Of a stretch of 5,511 nucleotides of DNA, positions 1-5,281 are shown piece after piece; position 1 is the first letter of the stretch; each line of letters opens with the position of its first letter. Under the pieces are notes generated by a model. That model was given only the letters and a program-made list of their open reading frames with translations. It did no database searches and was not told the origin of the DNA. Source of the stretch: Bacillota bacterium (GTDB taxonomy: Bacteria; Bacillota_E; Sulfobacillia; Sulfobacillales; Sulfobacillaceae); contig JAKAAL010000351.1 in the NCBI GenBank assembly GCA_021802375.1, forward strand, positions 1-5,511, given 5' to 3'. The translations under genes were made by a program, and so were the position numbers.

Positions 1-54
1 GCTGGCACGTGCACTGGGTACGGTCATCGGAGCCGCGCGGACTGGTATTGGGGC
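1..54. repeat. Exact inverted copy of an internal prkC segment (left-edge repeat)
   Basis: Bases 1-54 are, base for base, the reverse complement of 3934-3987, which lies inside the second PASTA domain of the kinase gene. Identity stops abruptly at base 55. Read on the plus strand, the copy would encode the same residues as the kinase (HWVRSSEPRGLVLG, kinase residues about 435-448), but it has no kinase context here. The repeat runs up to the window edge, so its true length on the left is unknown. The likeliest explanation is an inverted chimera from amplification or an assembly junction at a contig end. A genuine small inverted duplication is possible but less likely. Confidence 0.95.
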
Positions 55-112
55 CCCCACGGGTTCTTCTGTTTAACCATGTGCATTTGCCGCCTGAATC
101 GCTTCGGCAAGC

Positions 113-141
113 TTGCCAAGCACGCTCTTTCGTGCTATCAT
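113..141 (+). promoter_or_regulatory. Probable sigma-A promoter of rpmB
   Basis: A TTGCCA -35 box (113-118) and a TATCAT -10 box (136-141) are separated by exactly 17 nt, placing the start of transcription near 148 and leaving a leader of about 31 nt before the rpmB start. Two inverted repeats overlap it: the perfect palindrome GGCAAGCTTGCC (106-117) touches the -35 box, and AGCACG-N6-CGTGCT (119-136) fills the spacer up to the first base of the -10 box. They could be operator sites, but short palindromes also arise by chance. The leader is too short for a riboswitch. Confidence 0.72.
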
Positions 142-162
142 TCTTCGACACCAGAGCATTTC

Positions 163-170
163 AGGGAGGT
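163..170 (+). promoter_or_regulatory. Ribosome binding site of rpmB
   Basis: AGGGAGGT is a strong Shine-Dalgarno sequence ending 8 nt before the GTG at 179. It fixes that GTG as the start in preference to the in-frame ATG at 113, which lies at the -35 box, upstream of the expected transcript start. Confidence 0.85.
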
Positions 171-178
171 TTGGATCC

Positions 179-370
179 GTGGCATTTCGATGTGAAATTT
201 GCGACAAGCACACCGTGTACGGCAATAATGTTAGCCACTCGCACCACAAGACCCGCAGGGTCTGGCGGCCCAACATTCAGCATGTGCGTGCCCGGGTGAA
301 TGGCAAAACAAAACGCATTTACGTCTGTACGCGTTGTTTGCGTTCGGGCAAAGTAGATCGCGCCCTTTAG
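179..370 (+). CDS. rpmB: Large ribosomal subunit protein bL28
   Basis: This encodes ribosomal protein bL28, a small basic component of the 50S subunit, 63 residues long as is usual for Bacillota. The N-terminus reads [10 protein letters not shown], followed by the [14 protein letters not shown] stretch and the RPNIQ and VRARVNGK segments typical of L28. Two CxxC pairs (C5/C8 and C50/C53) make it the zinc-ribbon (C+) form rather than the cysteine-free, zinc-independent paralogue. The GTG start is set by the strong Shine-Dalgarno at 163-170 and by family length. The gene has its own sigma-A-type promoter and a downstream terminator, so it is a monocistronic unit convergent with the minus-strand cluster. 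spoVM and rpmB are close neighbours in B. subtilis too; here hslO lies between them. Nothing looks damaged. Confidence 0.97.
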   Translation: MAFRCEICDKHTVYGNNVSHSHHKTRRVWRPNIQHVRARVNGKTKRIYVCTRCLRSGKVDRAL

Positions 371-389
371 TCCTGAAGATCAACGTTTT

Positions 390-440
390 AGTGCCTGTGT
401 TCTCCTGTCGCCGAGCGTCAGAGAGGAACGGCACTTTTTT
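390..440 (+). terminator. Rho-independent terminator of rpmB
   Basis: AGTGCC (390-395) pairs exactly with GGCACT (430-435). The arms continue inward imperfectly (GTTCTCCTGTCG against CGTCAGAGAGGAAC) around a short GC-rich loop, and the 3' arm runs straight into a T tract (435-440). It starts 19 nt after the rpmB stop. In the minus-strand direction the hairpin is followed by only mixed sequence, so it is a poorer terminator for hslO, although it is the only hairpin I see between the two convergent genes. Confidence 0.82.
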
Positions 441-457
441 ATGAGCTCGTGCGGGTT

Positions 458-1321
458 CTAGTTTTTCATCCACTCCTGCAGTTCCCTCTTGGAAAATTGA
501 TACGGTGTCCGACAATAGTTGCAAATCACCTCCGCGCCGCCTTCCTCGATTAACCTGTTTAGCTCTTCGGAAGGCAGACTTTGGAGAATGGCTTGGCTGT
601 AACTTCGACTGCATTGGCCGCGAATCTCCAGCGACTGCGGTTCGAATAGGCTCACCGGCTGCGGCAGCACCGAGCGTAACAAATCCTCCGCTGATTCGCC
701 TTCCGCCAAGCGGTGACTCAGATGGGAGAGCTCAGAGAATCTTTCGGCCACCCCCTCCACCACTTCTTCGCTGCCGGGCAGGGCTTGTACCACTAAGCCT
801 CCTGAAGCGGCCACCAAGCCATTAATTCCCACCAATACCCCAACTGCCACCGCTGAGGTCACTTGTTCCGATTCCAGATAGTATCTCATCAGGTCCTCGC
901 CGATTTCTCCCGAAACCAGTGCCGTGCGGCTCTCCCAAAAGTGACCCTCACCATCTTCACGGCGCACGCGAAAAAACCCGTCCTGACCCACGCCTTGTCC
1001 CACCGCTAATTTTCCATCGGCTCGCAAATCCAGCTGGATTTCGGGATGATCGACGCGCGCTCGCAGAAATTCGCCAGCACACTCGGCGCTGACCCGTCCA
1101 AGCGGGCCCCCTCCCTCAATGTCCACGATGAGGCGGCCTTGCGACTTAAAGTCAGCGGCCAAAAGTGCGGCCGCACTCATCGCCCGCCCCATGGCGGCAG
1201 CGGCCAATGGAGCCGCCCGGTGCGCCTCTTGGGCACTCCGAGCGGAGAGCGTCGTGTGAGTGGCTATCGCCCTCAAAGTCCCTGCCGCTGCCGTTGCTCG
1301 TATTCGGTAATCCAAGCCCAC
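458..1321 (-). CDS. hslO: Hsp33 redox-regulated chaperone (lacks the first zinc cysteine)
   Basis: Hsp33 is a cytosolic holdase. In the classic form, four reduced cysteines hold a zinc; oxidation releases it, unfolds the C-terminal switch and activates binding of unfolded proteins. The 287 residues match family length. Family landmarks are DYRIRA near the N-terminus, the VDIEGGGPLG turn (66-75), SGEIGEDL (137-144), SEQVTSAVAVGVLV (151-164) and the C-terminal zinc region. The distal CNYC pair (C267, C270) is intact, but the usual CxC-S-R motif reads G235-Q-C237-S-R, so the first cysteine is glycine (GGC at 617-619). The start is ambiguous: GAGGTGA (1322-1328) abuts the GTG at 1321, whereas a TTG at 1315 sits 6 nt from it and would give the MDY start seen in B. 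subtilis. The gene begins 10 nt after spoVM and is last in the minus-strand cluster. Confidence 0.96.
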   Translation of the reverse strand: MGLDYRIRATAAAGTLRAIATHTTLSARSAQEAHRAAPLAAAAMGRAMSAAALLAADFKSQGRLIVDIEGGGPLGRVSAECAGEFLRARVDHPEIQLDLRADGKLAVGQGVGQDGFFRVRREDGEGHFWESRTALVSGEIGEDLMRYYLESEQVTSAVAVGVLVGINGLVAASGGLVVQALPGSEEVVEGVAERFSELSHLSHRLAEGESAEDLLRSVLPQPVSLFEPQSLEIRGQCSRSYSQAILQSLPSEELNRLIEEGGAEVICNYCRTPYQFSKRELQEWMKN

Positions 1322-1331
1322 TCACCTCAAG

Positions 1332-1418
1332 CTATTTTTTGTCGCGCACCCATAACCCCAGGAAAACCTGAAGAAACCTGCCGACCACGCGCGGAACCTT
1401 AACCACCTGCACCCGCAT
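1332..1418 (-). CDS. spoVM: SpoVM-like stage V sporulation peptide (28 aa)
   Basis: The ATG at 1418-1416 opens a 28-codon frame ending in TAG at 1334-1332. SpoVM is an amphipathic membrane peptide that recognises the convex forespore surface and anchors the coat ATPase SpoIVA. Compared with the 26-residue B. subtilis peptide as I remember it, this one has the same M1, K7, P9, G13, L20, G21 and D26 without gaps. Conservative changes fill many other positions (R2 for K, V6 for I, V8 for L, R10 for K, W23 for F). Pro9, known to matter for localisation, is kept. The order rpe-(one gene)-spoVM-...-rpmB matches B. subtilis. A purine-rich AAAGGGG lies 8 nt upstream of the ATG, with a closer GAGG. 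The gene lies 31 nt after the small membrane gene and 10 nt before hslO. Its size makes it easy for gene callers to miss. It supports a spore-forming origin. Confidence 0.87.
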   Translation of the reverse strand: MRVQVVKVPRVVGRFLQVFLGLWVRDKK

Positions 1419-1449
1419 CGACCTCGCCCCTTTCGCTTTGGCTTGCTGG

Positions 1450-1674
1450 CTACCGCTGAGAAACTAGATGCCATCCCGCCCAGATTAATCCGGCGCCGAT
1501 TAGGATGGGGCCCAACCCTGACCAAACCAACCACAGGCCCACACCTAGTGGCCATATCCAGAGCGGAAGAATCTTGATAATTAAAAGCACTCCACCCAGC
1601 CCAAGTCCCACTCCAATGAAGCGCTGACTGCGCAATCTTTTCGGCGACCGCCACGTCCGATCCAGAAGATGCAT
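1450..1674 (-). CDS. Small membrane protein of unknown function (74 aa)
   Basis: I do not recognise this protein. The ATG at 1674 is chosen because GGGAGGT ends 6 nt upstream. An in-frame extension to 1752 would add 26 residues with no membrane or family character. The first 18 residues are basic (R6, R9, K12, R13, R15, R18), which predicts a cytoplasmic N-terminus. Residues 19-71 are almost wholly hydrophobic and rich in Gly, Leu, Ile and Trp, broken only by K34 and prolines at 37, 42 and 56, giving two or three membrane segments. The style (repeated GxGLxLGGVLLI, then a WPLGVGLWLVWSGLG stretch) recalls the LiaI/LiaF-type envelope-stress membrane region, but that is only a resemblance. It occupies the position of thiN in B. 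subtilis and sits next to spoVM, so an envelope or sporulation role is a guess. Confidence 0.75.
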   Translation of the reverse strand: MHLLDRTWRSPKRLRSQRFIGVGLGLGGVLLIIKILPLWIWPLGVGLWLVWSGLGPILIGAGLIWAGWHLVSQR

Positions 1675-1680
1675 CCTTTC

Positions 1681-1687
1681 ACCTCCC
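1681..1687 (-). promoter_or_regulatory. Ribosome binding site of the 74-aa membrane protein gene
   Basis: On the minus strand this reads GGGAGGT, 6 nt before the ATG at 1674. It decides the start of the small membrane protein over the longer in-frame alternative at 1752. The surrounding gap after rpe (1675-1764, 90 nt) is the longest in the minus-strand cluster; I see no convincing promoter or terminator hairpin in it. Confidence 0.8.
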
Positions 1688-1764
1688 ACACACTCCGACC
1701 ACCACGGCGAACACTCCCCATGGTACGGTCTTCTTGGGAAAAGGTGACGCAAGCTTAAGCCCCT

Positions 1765-2412
1765 TCAGGCTTGCCTCAGTTCACGAATGGCAGTCCCTGG
1801 ATCCTCCGCTTTGAATATCGCCGTGCCCGCCACCAACACTTCGGCTCCAGCCTGCTTCATCAGCCCTGCCGTCTTCTGGTTGATACCCCCATCGACCTGG
1901 ATCAGTGGACGATCGCGATCCCCCCTAAGATCCTTAAGCCGCCTGACTTTTTCTAACGAGCGCGGCCAAAATGACTGTCCGCCAAATCCAGGATTCACGC
2001 TCATGACCAAGACGAGGTCTAATTCCTCCAAAACGTCCTGTAACATGTCTACCGGCGTGGCCGGATTGATGGCTACCCCGGCCAACGCCCCGCTCTCGTG
2101 GATTTGAGACACTACCCGTTCTAAATGCGGACACGCTTCATAATGTACGGTAAGACTATCGGCCCCCGCTAGGCGAAACGCCTCGACATAGCGTTCGGGT
2201 TCCACGATCATCATATGCACGTCAAGGGGCAAGTCAGTCTTGTGGCGTACGGCTTCGACCACCATCGGGCCCATAGTAATATTTGGCACAAACCGTCCAT
2301 CCATGATATCTAAATGCAACCAATCGGCCTCTTGGGCCACCGAGGCCACGGAGCCAGCTAAGTAGCTAAAGTCTGCGGCCAAAAGGCTAGGCGCTATCCG
2401 AATTGCGCTCAC
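1765..2412 (-). CDS. rpe: Ribulose-phosphate 3-epimerase
   Basis: This cytosolic TIM-barrel enzyme interconverts D-ribulose 5-phosphate and D-xylulose 5-phosphate in the pentose phosphate pathway. With the GTG start at 2412 it is 215 residues, normal for the family. The signatures are in order: IAPSLLAADF (6-15), LHLDIMDGRFVPNI (32-45), LDVHMM (63-68), VHYEA (89-93), MSVNPGFGGQ (137-146), VDGGIN (173-178) and AGTAIF (195-200). Expected metal ligands H33, D35, H66 and D174 are present; D35 and D174 are also the acid/base pair. The frame is open to a TTG at 2436, but GAGGAGGAG at 2417-2425 sits 4 nt before the GTG and family alignment begins there, so the shorter form is preferred. The gene follows rsgA by 25 nt, consistent with the prpC-prkC-rsgA-rpe operon of Bacillota. 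Confidence 0.96.
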   Translation of the reverse strand: MSAIRIAPSLLAADFSYLAGSVASVAQEADWLHLDIMDGRFVPNITMGPMVVEAVRHKTDLPLDVHMMIVEPERYVEAFRLAGADSLTVHYEACPHLERVVSQIHESGALAGVAINPATPVDMLQDVLEELDLVLVMSVNPGFGGQSFWPRSLEKVRRLKDLRGDRDRPLIQVDGGINQKTAGLMKQAGAEVLVAGTAIFKAEDPGTAIRELRQA

Positions 2413-2416
2413 CGAA

Positions 2417-2425
2417 CTCCTCCTC
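2417..2425 (-). promoter_or_regulatory. Ribosome binding site of rpe
   Basis: The minus strand reads GAGGAGGAG, 4 nt before the GTG at 2412 (core AGGAGG with a 6-nt spacer). It lies inside the longer possible reading frame from the TTG at 2436, so it argues for the 2412 start. Confidence 0.85.
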
Positions 2426-2437
2426 GTCTGCACCAAG

Positions 2438-3304
2438 TTAGAATTGGATTCTACCCTGATCCTCTAACATACTGACATAGTGTTGATAACGGTAGTGGTC
2501 TATGTTGCCTGCCTGGATGGCCTCTAGCACCCCACACCCAGGCTCCTTAAGATGCCGACAATCCGTATAGCGACAGTGATACATGGAAAACTCAGGGAAA
2601 GCCCGCGCCAGATCCCGTGCGTCCTTTACTTCTAATCTAAGCGAAGTATACCCCGGAGCATCGGCTAGCCAAAAGTTTCGCACGCGAAAAAGACTAACTC
2701 GGCGAGTGGTCTCTTTGCCACGTCCGCCTCGGCTCAATCCCTGAACGGCAAAACTGGCTTGCGGAATGGTGGTGGCCAAGAGCGTGGACTTGCCGACTCC
2801 GCTTTCCCCAACCAAGACCCATGTTCCCTGCCGAGGAGCGTCGAGCATGGGCTTCAAGCCTTGGCCACTCTGAGATGAAATCGTCCACAACGGATACCCC
2901 GCCCGCCCGTAGGTCAGACTCATGGAGCGAATTTCTTCCAGCCCGCCTTCGGTAGCCAAGTCCACCTTGTTAATGACAATTTCGGCGGCCATTCCTGAGA
3001 TTTCTGCTAAGACCAACCGCTTATCCAACAGTTGTCGATTGCCGCTCGGCTCGGTTAGGGTGAACACGATAAACATGCCCGTGACATTGGCCACCGGTGG
3101 CCTCAACAGCGTGTTTTTGCGCGTGGCCACCTGGGTGATAATCGCCTCGCCGGGGTCAGTGGCTTCTAAACCCACCTGATCCCCCACCATAATCCGCCCT
3201 AGATCACGCTGAATCCGTCCACGCAGGTAGCAAAGGTAGCGCTGCCCATCGTCAGCCAGCACCGTCGGGCGATTGGCTTCCAAGCCAACCACTAAGCCCA
3301 TCAT
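2438..3304 (-). CDS. rsgA: Ribosome small-subunit-dependent GTPase RsgA (CpgA)
   Basis: RsgA is a circularly permuted GTPase acting in late 30S assembly; in B. subtilis (CpgA) it is phosphorylated by PrkC. The 288 residues match the family. Layout: an OB-fold region (about 1-65), then the G motifs in permuted order, with NKVD (112-115, G4), SSQSGQGL (143-150, G5), GESGVGKS (166-173, P-loop G1), GRGKETTR (194-201, G2) and DAPG (215-218, G3). The zinc-binding tail has C244, C249, H251 and C257 in CRYTDCRHLKEPGC. Two positions differ from the common pattern: the His of GRGKHTT is E198, and DTPG reads DAPG. T199 corresponds to the Thr reported as the PrkC target in B. subtilis. The start is ATG at 3304 or the adjacent ATG at 3301; a GAGG 5 nt upstream favours the second. 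The gene begins 27 nt after the kinase stop. Confidence 0.96.
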   Translation of the reverse strand: MMGLVVGLEANRPTVLADDGQRYLCYLRGRIQRDLGRIMVGDQVGLEATDPGEAIITQVATRKNTLLRPPVANVTGMFIVFTLTEPSGNRQLLDKRLVLAEISGMAAEIVINKVDLATEGGLEEIRSMSLTYGRAGYPLWTISSQSGQGLKPMLDAPRQGTWVLVGESGVGKSTLLATTIPQASFAVQGLSRGGRGKETTRRVSLFRVRNFWLADAPGYTSLRLEVKDARDLARAFPEFSMYHCRYTDCRHLKEPGCGVLEAIQAGNIDHYRYQHYVSMLEDQGRIQF

Positions 3305-3331
3305 CGCCTCGGCCGTTCGATGACATCCATC

Positions 3332-5278
3332 TTAAAATCCATTGCTCGCTCCCACGCCGTTGACCCCGTTGACCCCGTTAATGGCATTGCCGGGACTTGG
3401 GAAATTTCCGCTTGGGGGAGCCGACAGCACCACGCTGCCATCTTGAACCCCGTTCAGATAGAAGCTCACCAGAGCACTGGCACCATACCAGACCACGGGA
3501 AATCTGAGGTGCATGCCGGGATTCACTAATTGGTAAAAGACCTCTTTGTTTCCCGCTCTATCGACGACCTTCGCCTCTAAAAGGGAGTGTTTGTGAGCGC
3601 TTTTTGGCACCGTCATGGGCGGTGTGCTCTTGTTTCGCTGCAAGTGCGCGCTTTCAGGACTTGGGCCATCGGACACTTCCACACTCACCGAGGACACCCC
3701 TTTGATGGGCTGATAGGGTGCTGGTGACTGGTCCACCACCGTATTTACCGGATCGGTGCTATAGGTAGCAATCGGCGTTCCCATGTCCAAGTTTTCTTTG
3801 GCAATGGCTTTGGCGGCCTCAGACGGGGTCATGCCGACCACGTTGGGCATGAGGATGGGCTTGGTGGGGCCCTTGGAGACCAAAAGCGCCACCGTCGACC
3901 CTCGGGGAGCAGCGTGGTGGGCAGAAGGCGATTGCCCCAATACCAGTCCGCGCGGCTCCGATGACCGTACCCAGTGCACGTGCCAGCGCAGTCCGATGGA
4001 ATGCAAGCGTTGCTCGGCGTACGTGGCCGTCTCTCCTTTGAAGTTTGGCAAGGGAACGGGAACGGGACCGGAGGAAATGACTAATTCCACCGTTTGCCCA
4101 GCCTTGACGGGGCTTCCCGGAGCCGGTGTTTCACTTACGATGTTGCCTTTCGGGGTCTTATTCGAGGACGAACGCCCGGCTATGCGGACCAAGAGCCCTT
4201 TGGCGTGCAGTTGCTTTCGGGCTAGGGCCAATTTGGCGCCACGGACGTTGGGAACGGCCACCGTGGGCGTGTTCAACCAATGGTAGAAGGCGAAGAAGCC
4301 AAAGGCAATAACCAGGGCGGTCGCGGCCGCGGCCATCAGCCACAGGCGTTTGGGGTTTTTCTTCGTCTCATCCTTGGTTTTGGCCTTGGCGCGCGACGGG
4401 AGTTCGTTGCGAGGCACGACCGCAACGGGAAGAAGCGGGGCGGGCGGCAAATCCGCTTCGGGATCCAAGACCCTCAGGATTTCGGTGCGCATGGCAGAGG
4501 CGCTTTGATAGCGTTCAGCAGGATCCTTAGCGAGGGCTCGCGCGACAATGCGACTGACGGACTCAGGCAGAGTAGGTCGAAGGCTACGCACGTCCGGCGC
4601 CTGATCCTGAAGATGCTTCAGCGCCACCCCAATCGCGCTCTCGCCTTCAAATGGCAAGCGGCCGGTCAACATTTCAAAGAGCACGACACCCAAAGAATAG
4701 AGGTCTGACTGGGCACTAACCAGCTTGCCTCGAGCTTGCTCAGGGCTCAGATATTGCACCGTACCTAGAAAGGAACGGGTGTTGACCAACGTACCCGACG
4801 TGGTCGCGTAAGCAATACCGAAATCGGTCACCTTCACCGTCTTATCTTCGGCAATCAAGATGTTTTGGGGCTTAATGTCGCGGTGGACCAGTTTTTTGGC
4901 GTGCGCCGCATCCAGCGCTTCGGCCACCTGTTCGGCAATGGAGAGGGCCTCGCGTACGGAAAGCACCGGTTCCGCGTCGAGTTTCGCGCGCAGCGTGTCG
5001 CCGCGGATCAACTCCATCACAATGTAATGCAGGTCCGGTTCTTCCTTGCCCACATCAAAGACTTGGACCACATGGGGATTGGTTACCGAGGCAGCCGCCC
5101 GAGCTTCTTGGTCAAATCGCGCAACAACGTCCCGATCTTCCGTCCATTGTTGCTTTAAAATTTTTATGGCGACGATGCGGTTCAAGGTTAAATCGCGGGC
5201 ACGATAAACCAACGACATGCCACCGGTGCCGATGCGTTCCAAAACCTCGTAGCGCCGCCCAAGAATCTTTCCTACCAT
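3332..5278 (-). CDS. prkC: PASTA-domain Ser/Thr protein kinase, PrkC/PknB family
   Basis: This membrane-anchored Hanks-type kinase senses muropeptides or lipid II outside the cell and phosphorylates cytoplasmic targets. It has 648 residues. The kinase domain (about 10-270) has the glycine loop GTGGMS (17-22), VAIK with Lys39, likely alpha-C Glu58, HRDIKPQN (132-139, catalytic Asp134), DFG (152-154), a Thr/Ser-rich activation loop (160-171) and SPEQ (178-181). A basic juxtamembrane linker (296-311) precedes one membrane helix (about 312-334). Outside are three PASTA domains (about 339-404, 406-470 and 473-538) and a C-terminal segment (about 562-621) resembling the Ig-like domain that follows PASTA repeats in Firmicute PrkC. 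The tail ends in three NGV repeats. The ATG follows the phosphatase stop by only 3 nt, so translation is probably coupled. PASTA 2 contains the stretch duplicated in inverse at 1-54. Confidence 0.97.
   Translation of the reverse strand: MVGKILGRRYEVLERIGTGGMSLVYRARDLTLNRIVAIKILKQQWTEDRDVVARFDQEARAAASVTNPHVVQVFDVGKEEPDLHYIVMELIRGDTLRAKLDAEPVLSVREALSIAEQVAEALDAAHAKKLVHRDIKPQNILIAEDKTVKVTDFGIAYATTSGTLVNTRSFLGTVQYLSPEQARGKLVSAQSDLYSLGVVLFEMLTGRLPFEGESAIGVALKHLQDQAPDVRSLRPTLPESVSRIVARALAKDPAERYQSASAMRTEILRVLDPEADLPPAPLLPVAVVPRNELPSRAKAKTKDETKKNPKRLWLMAAAATALVIAFGFFAFYHWLNTPTVAVPNVRGAKLALARKQLHAKGLLVRIAGRSSSNKTPKGNIVSETPAPGSPVKAGQTVELVISSGPVPVPLPNFKGETATYAEQRLHSIGLRWHVHWVRSSEPRGLVLGQSPSAHHAAPRGSTVALLVSKGPTKPILMPNVVGMTPSEAAKAIAKENLDMGTPIATYSTDPVNTVVDQSPAPYQPIKGVSSVSVEVSDGPSPESAHLQRNKSTPPMTVPKSAHKHSLLEAKVVDRAGNKEVFYQLVNPGMHLRFPVVWYGASALVSFYLNGVQDGSVVLSAPPSGNFPSPGNAINGVNGVNGVGASNGF
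3353..3379 (-). repeat. Three 9-bp direct repeats at the 3' end of prkC
   Basis: The minus strand reads AACGGGGTC twice and then AACGGCGTG, coding for NGV three times in a row (residues 634-642). Being in frame and of nine bases, copy-number change by slippage would not break the kinase frame. It lies in the extreme extracellular tail, after the Ig-like segment. Confidence 0.8.
3934..3987. repeat. Partner copy of the 54-bp inverted repeat, inside prkC
   Basis: This is the in-context member of the pair with 1-54. It encodes roughly residues 431-448 of the kinase (part of PASTA domain 2) and reads through without interruption, so this is the original copy and the one at the left edge is the displaced one. 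Confidence 0.95.
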
Positions 5279-5281
5279 GAT

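Noticed and set aside
9..299. A 96-codon plus-strand open frame beginning with kinase-like residues HWVRSSEPRG
   Set aside because: It starts in the duplicated 54 bp, crosses the junction at 54/55, then runs through the rpmB promoter and into rpmB in another frame. It has no ribosome site and no family character after the junction.
1463..1490. Possible sporulation sigma-E promoter (CATCTAGT as -10) upstream of spoVM
   Set aside because: The -10-like string matches the consensus only partly and I find no convincing -35 partner at the right distance. It also lies inside the membrane protein gene.
1322..1654. A 110-codon minus-strand open frame covering spoVM and the small membrane gene in another frame
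   Set aside because: It lacks a ribosome site, its composition is Arg/Trp-rich without domain signals, and it conflicts with two better-supported small genes.
1675..1764. A promoter in the 90-nt gap after rpe (TTGCGT ... TACCAT)
   Set aside because: The two boxes are about 21 nt apart and each is only a partial match, so an internal promoter is not supported.
2413..2436. Longer rpe start at the TTG at 2436
   Set aside because: A strong Shine-Dalgarno lies inside this extension, and the extra residues (QTRRSS region) have no counterpart in the family.
3783..4708. Two long plus-strand open frames (167 and 142 codons) antisense to prkC
   Set aside because: They lie opposite a well-supported kinase gene, have no recognisable domain and no good ribosome sites. 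Open antisense frames are common in GC-rich coding DNA.
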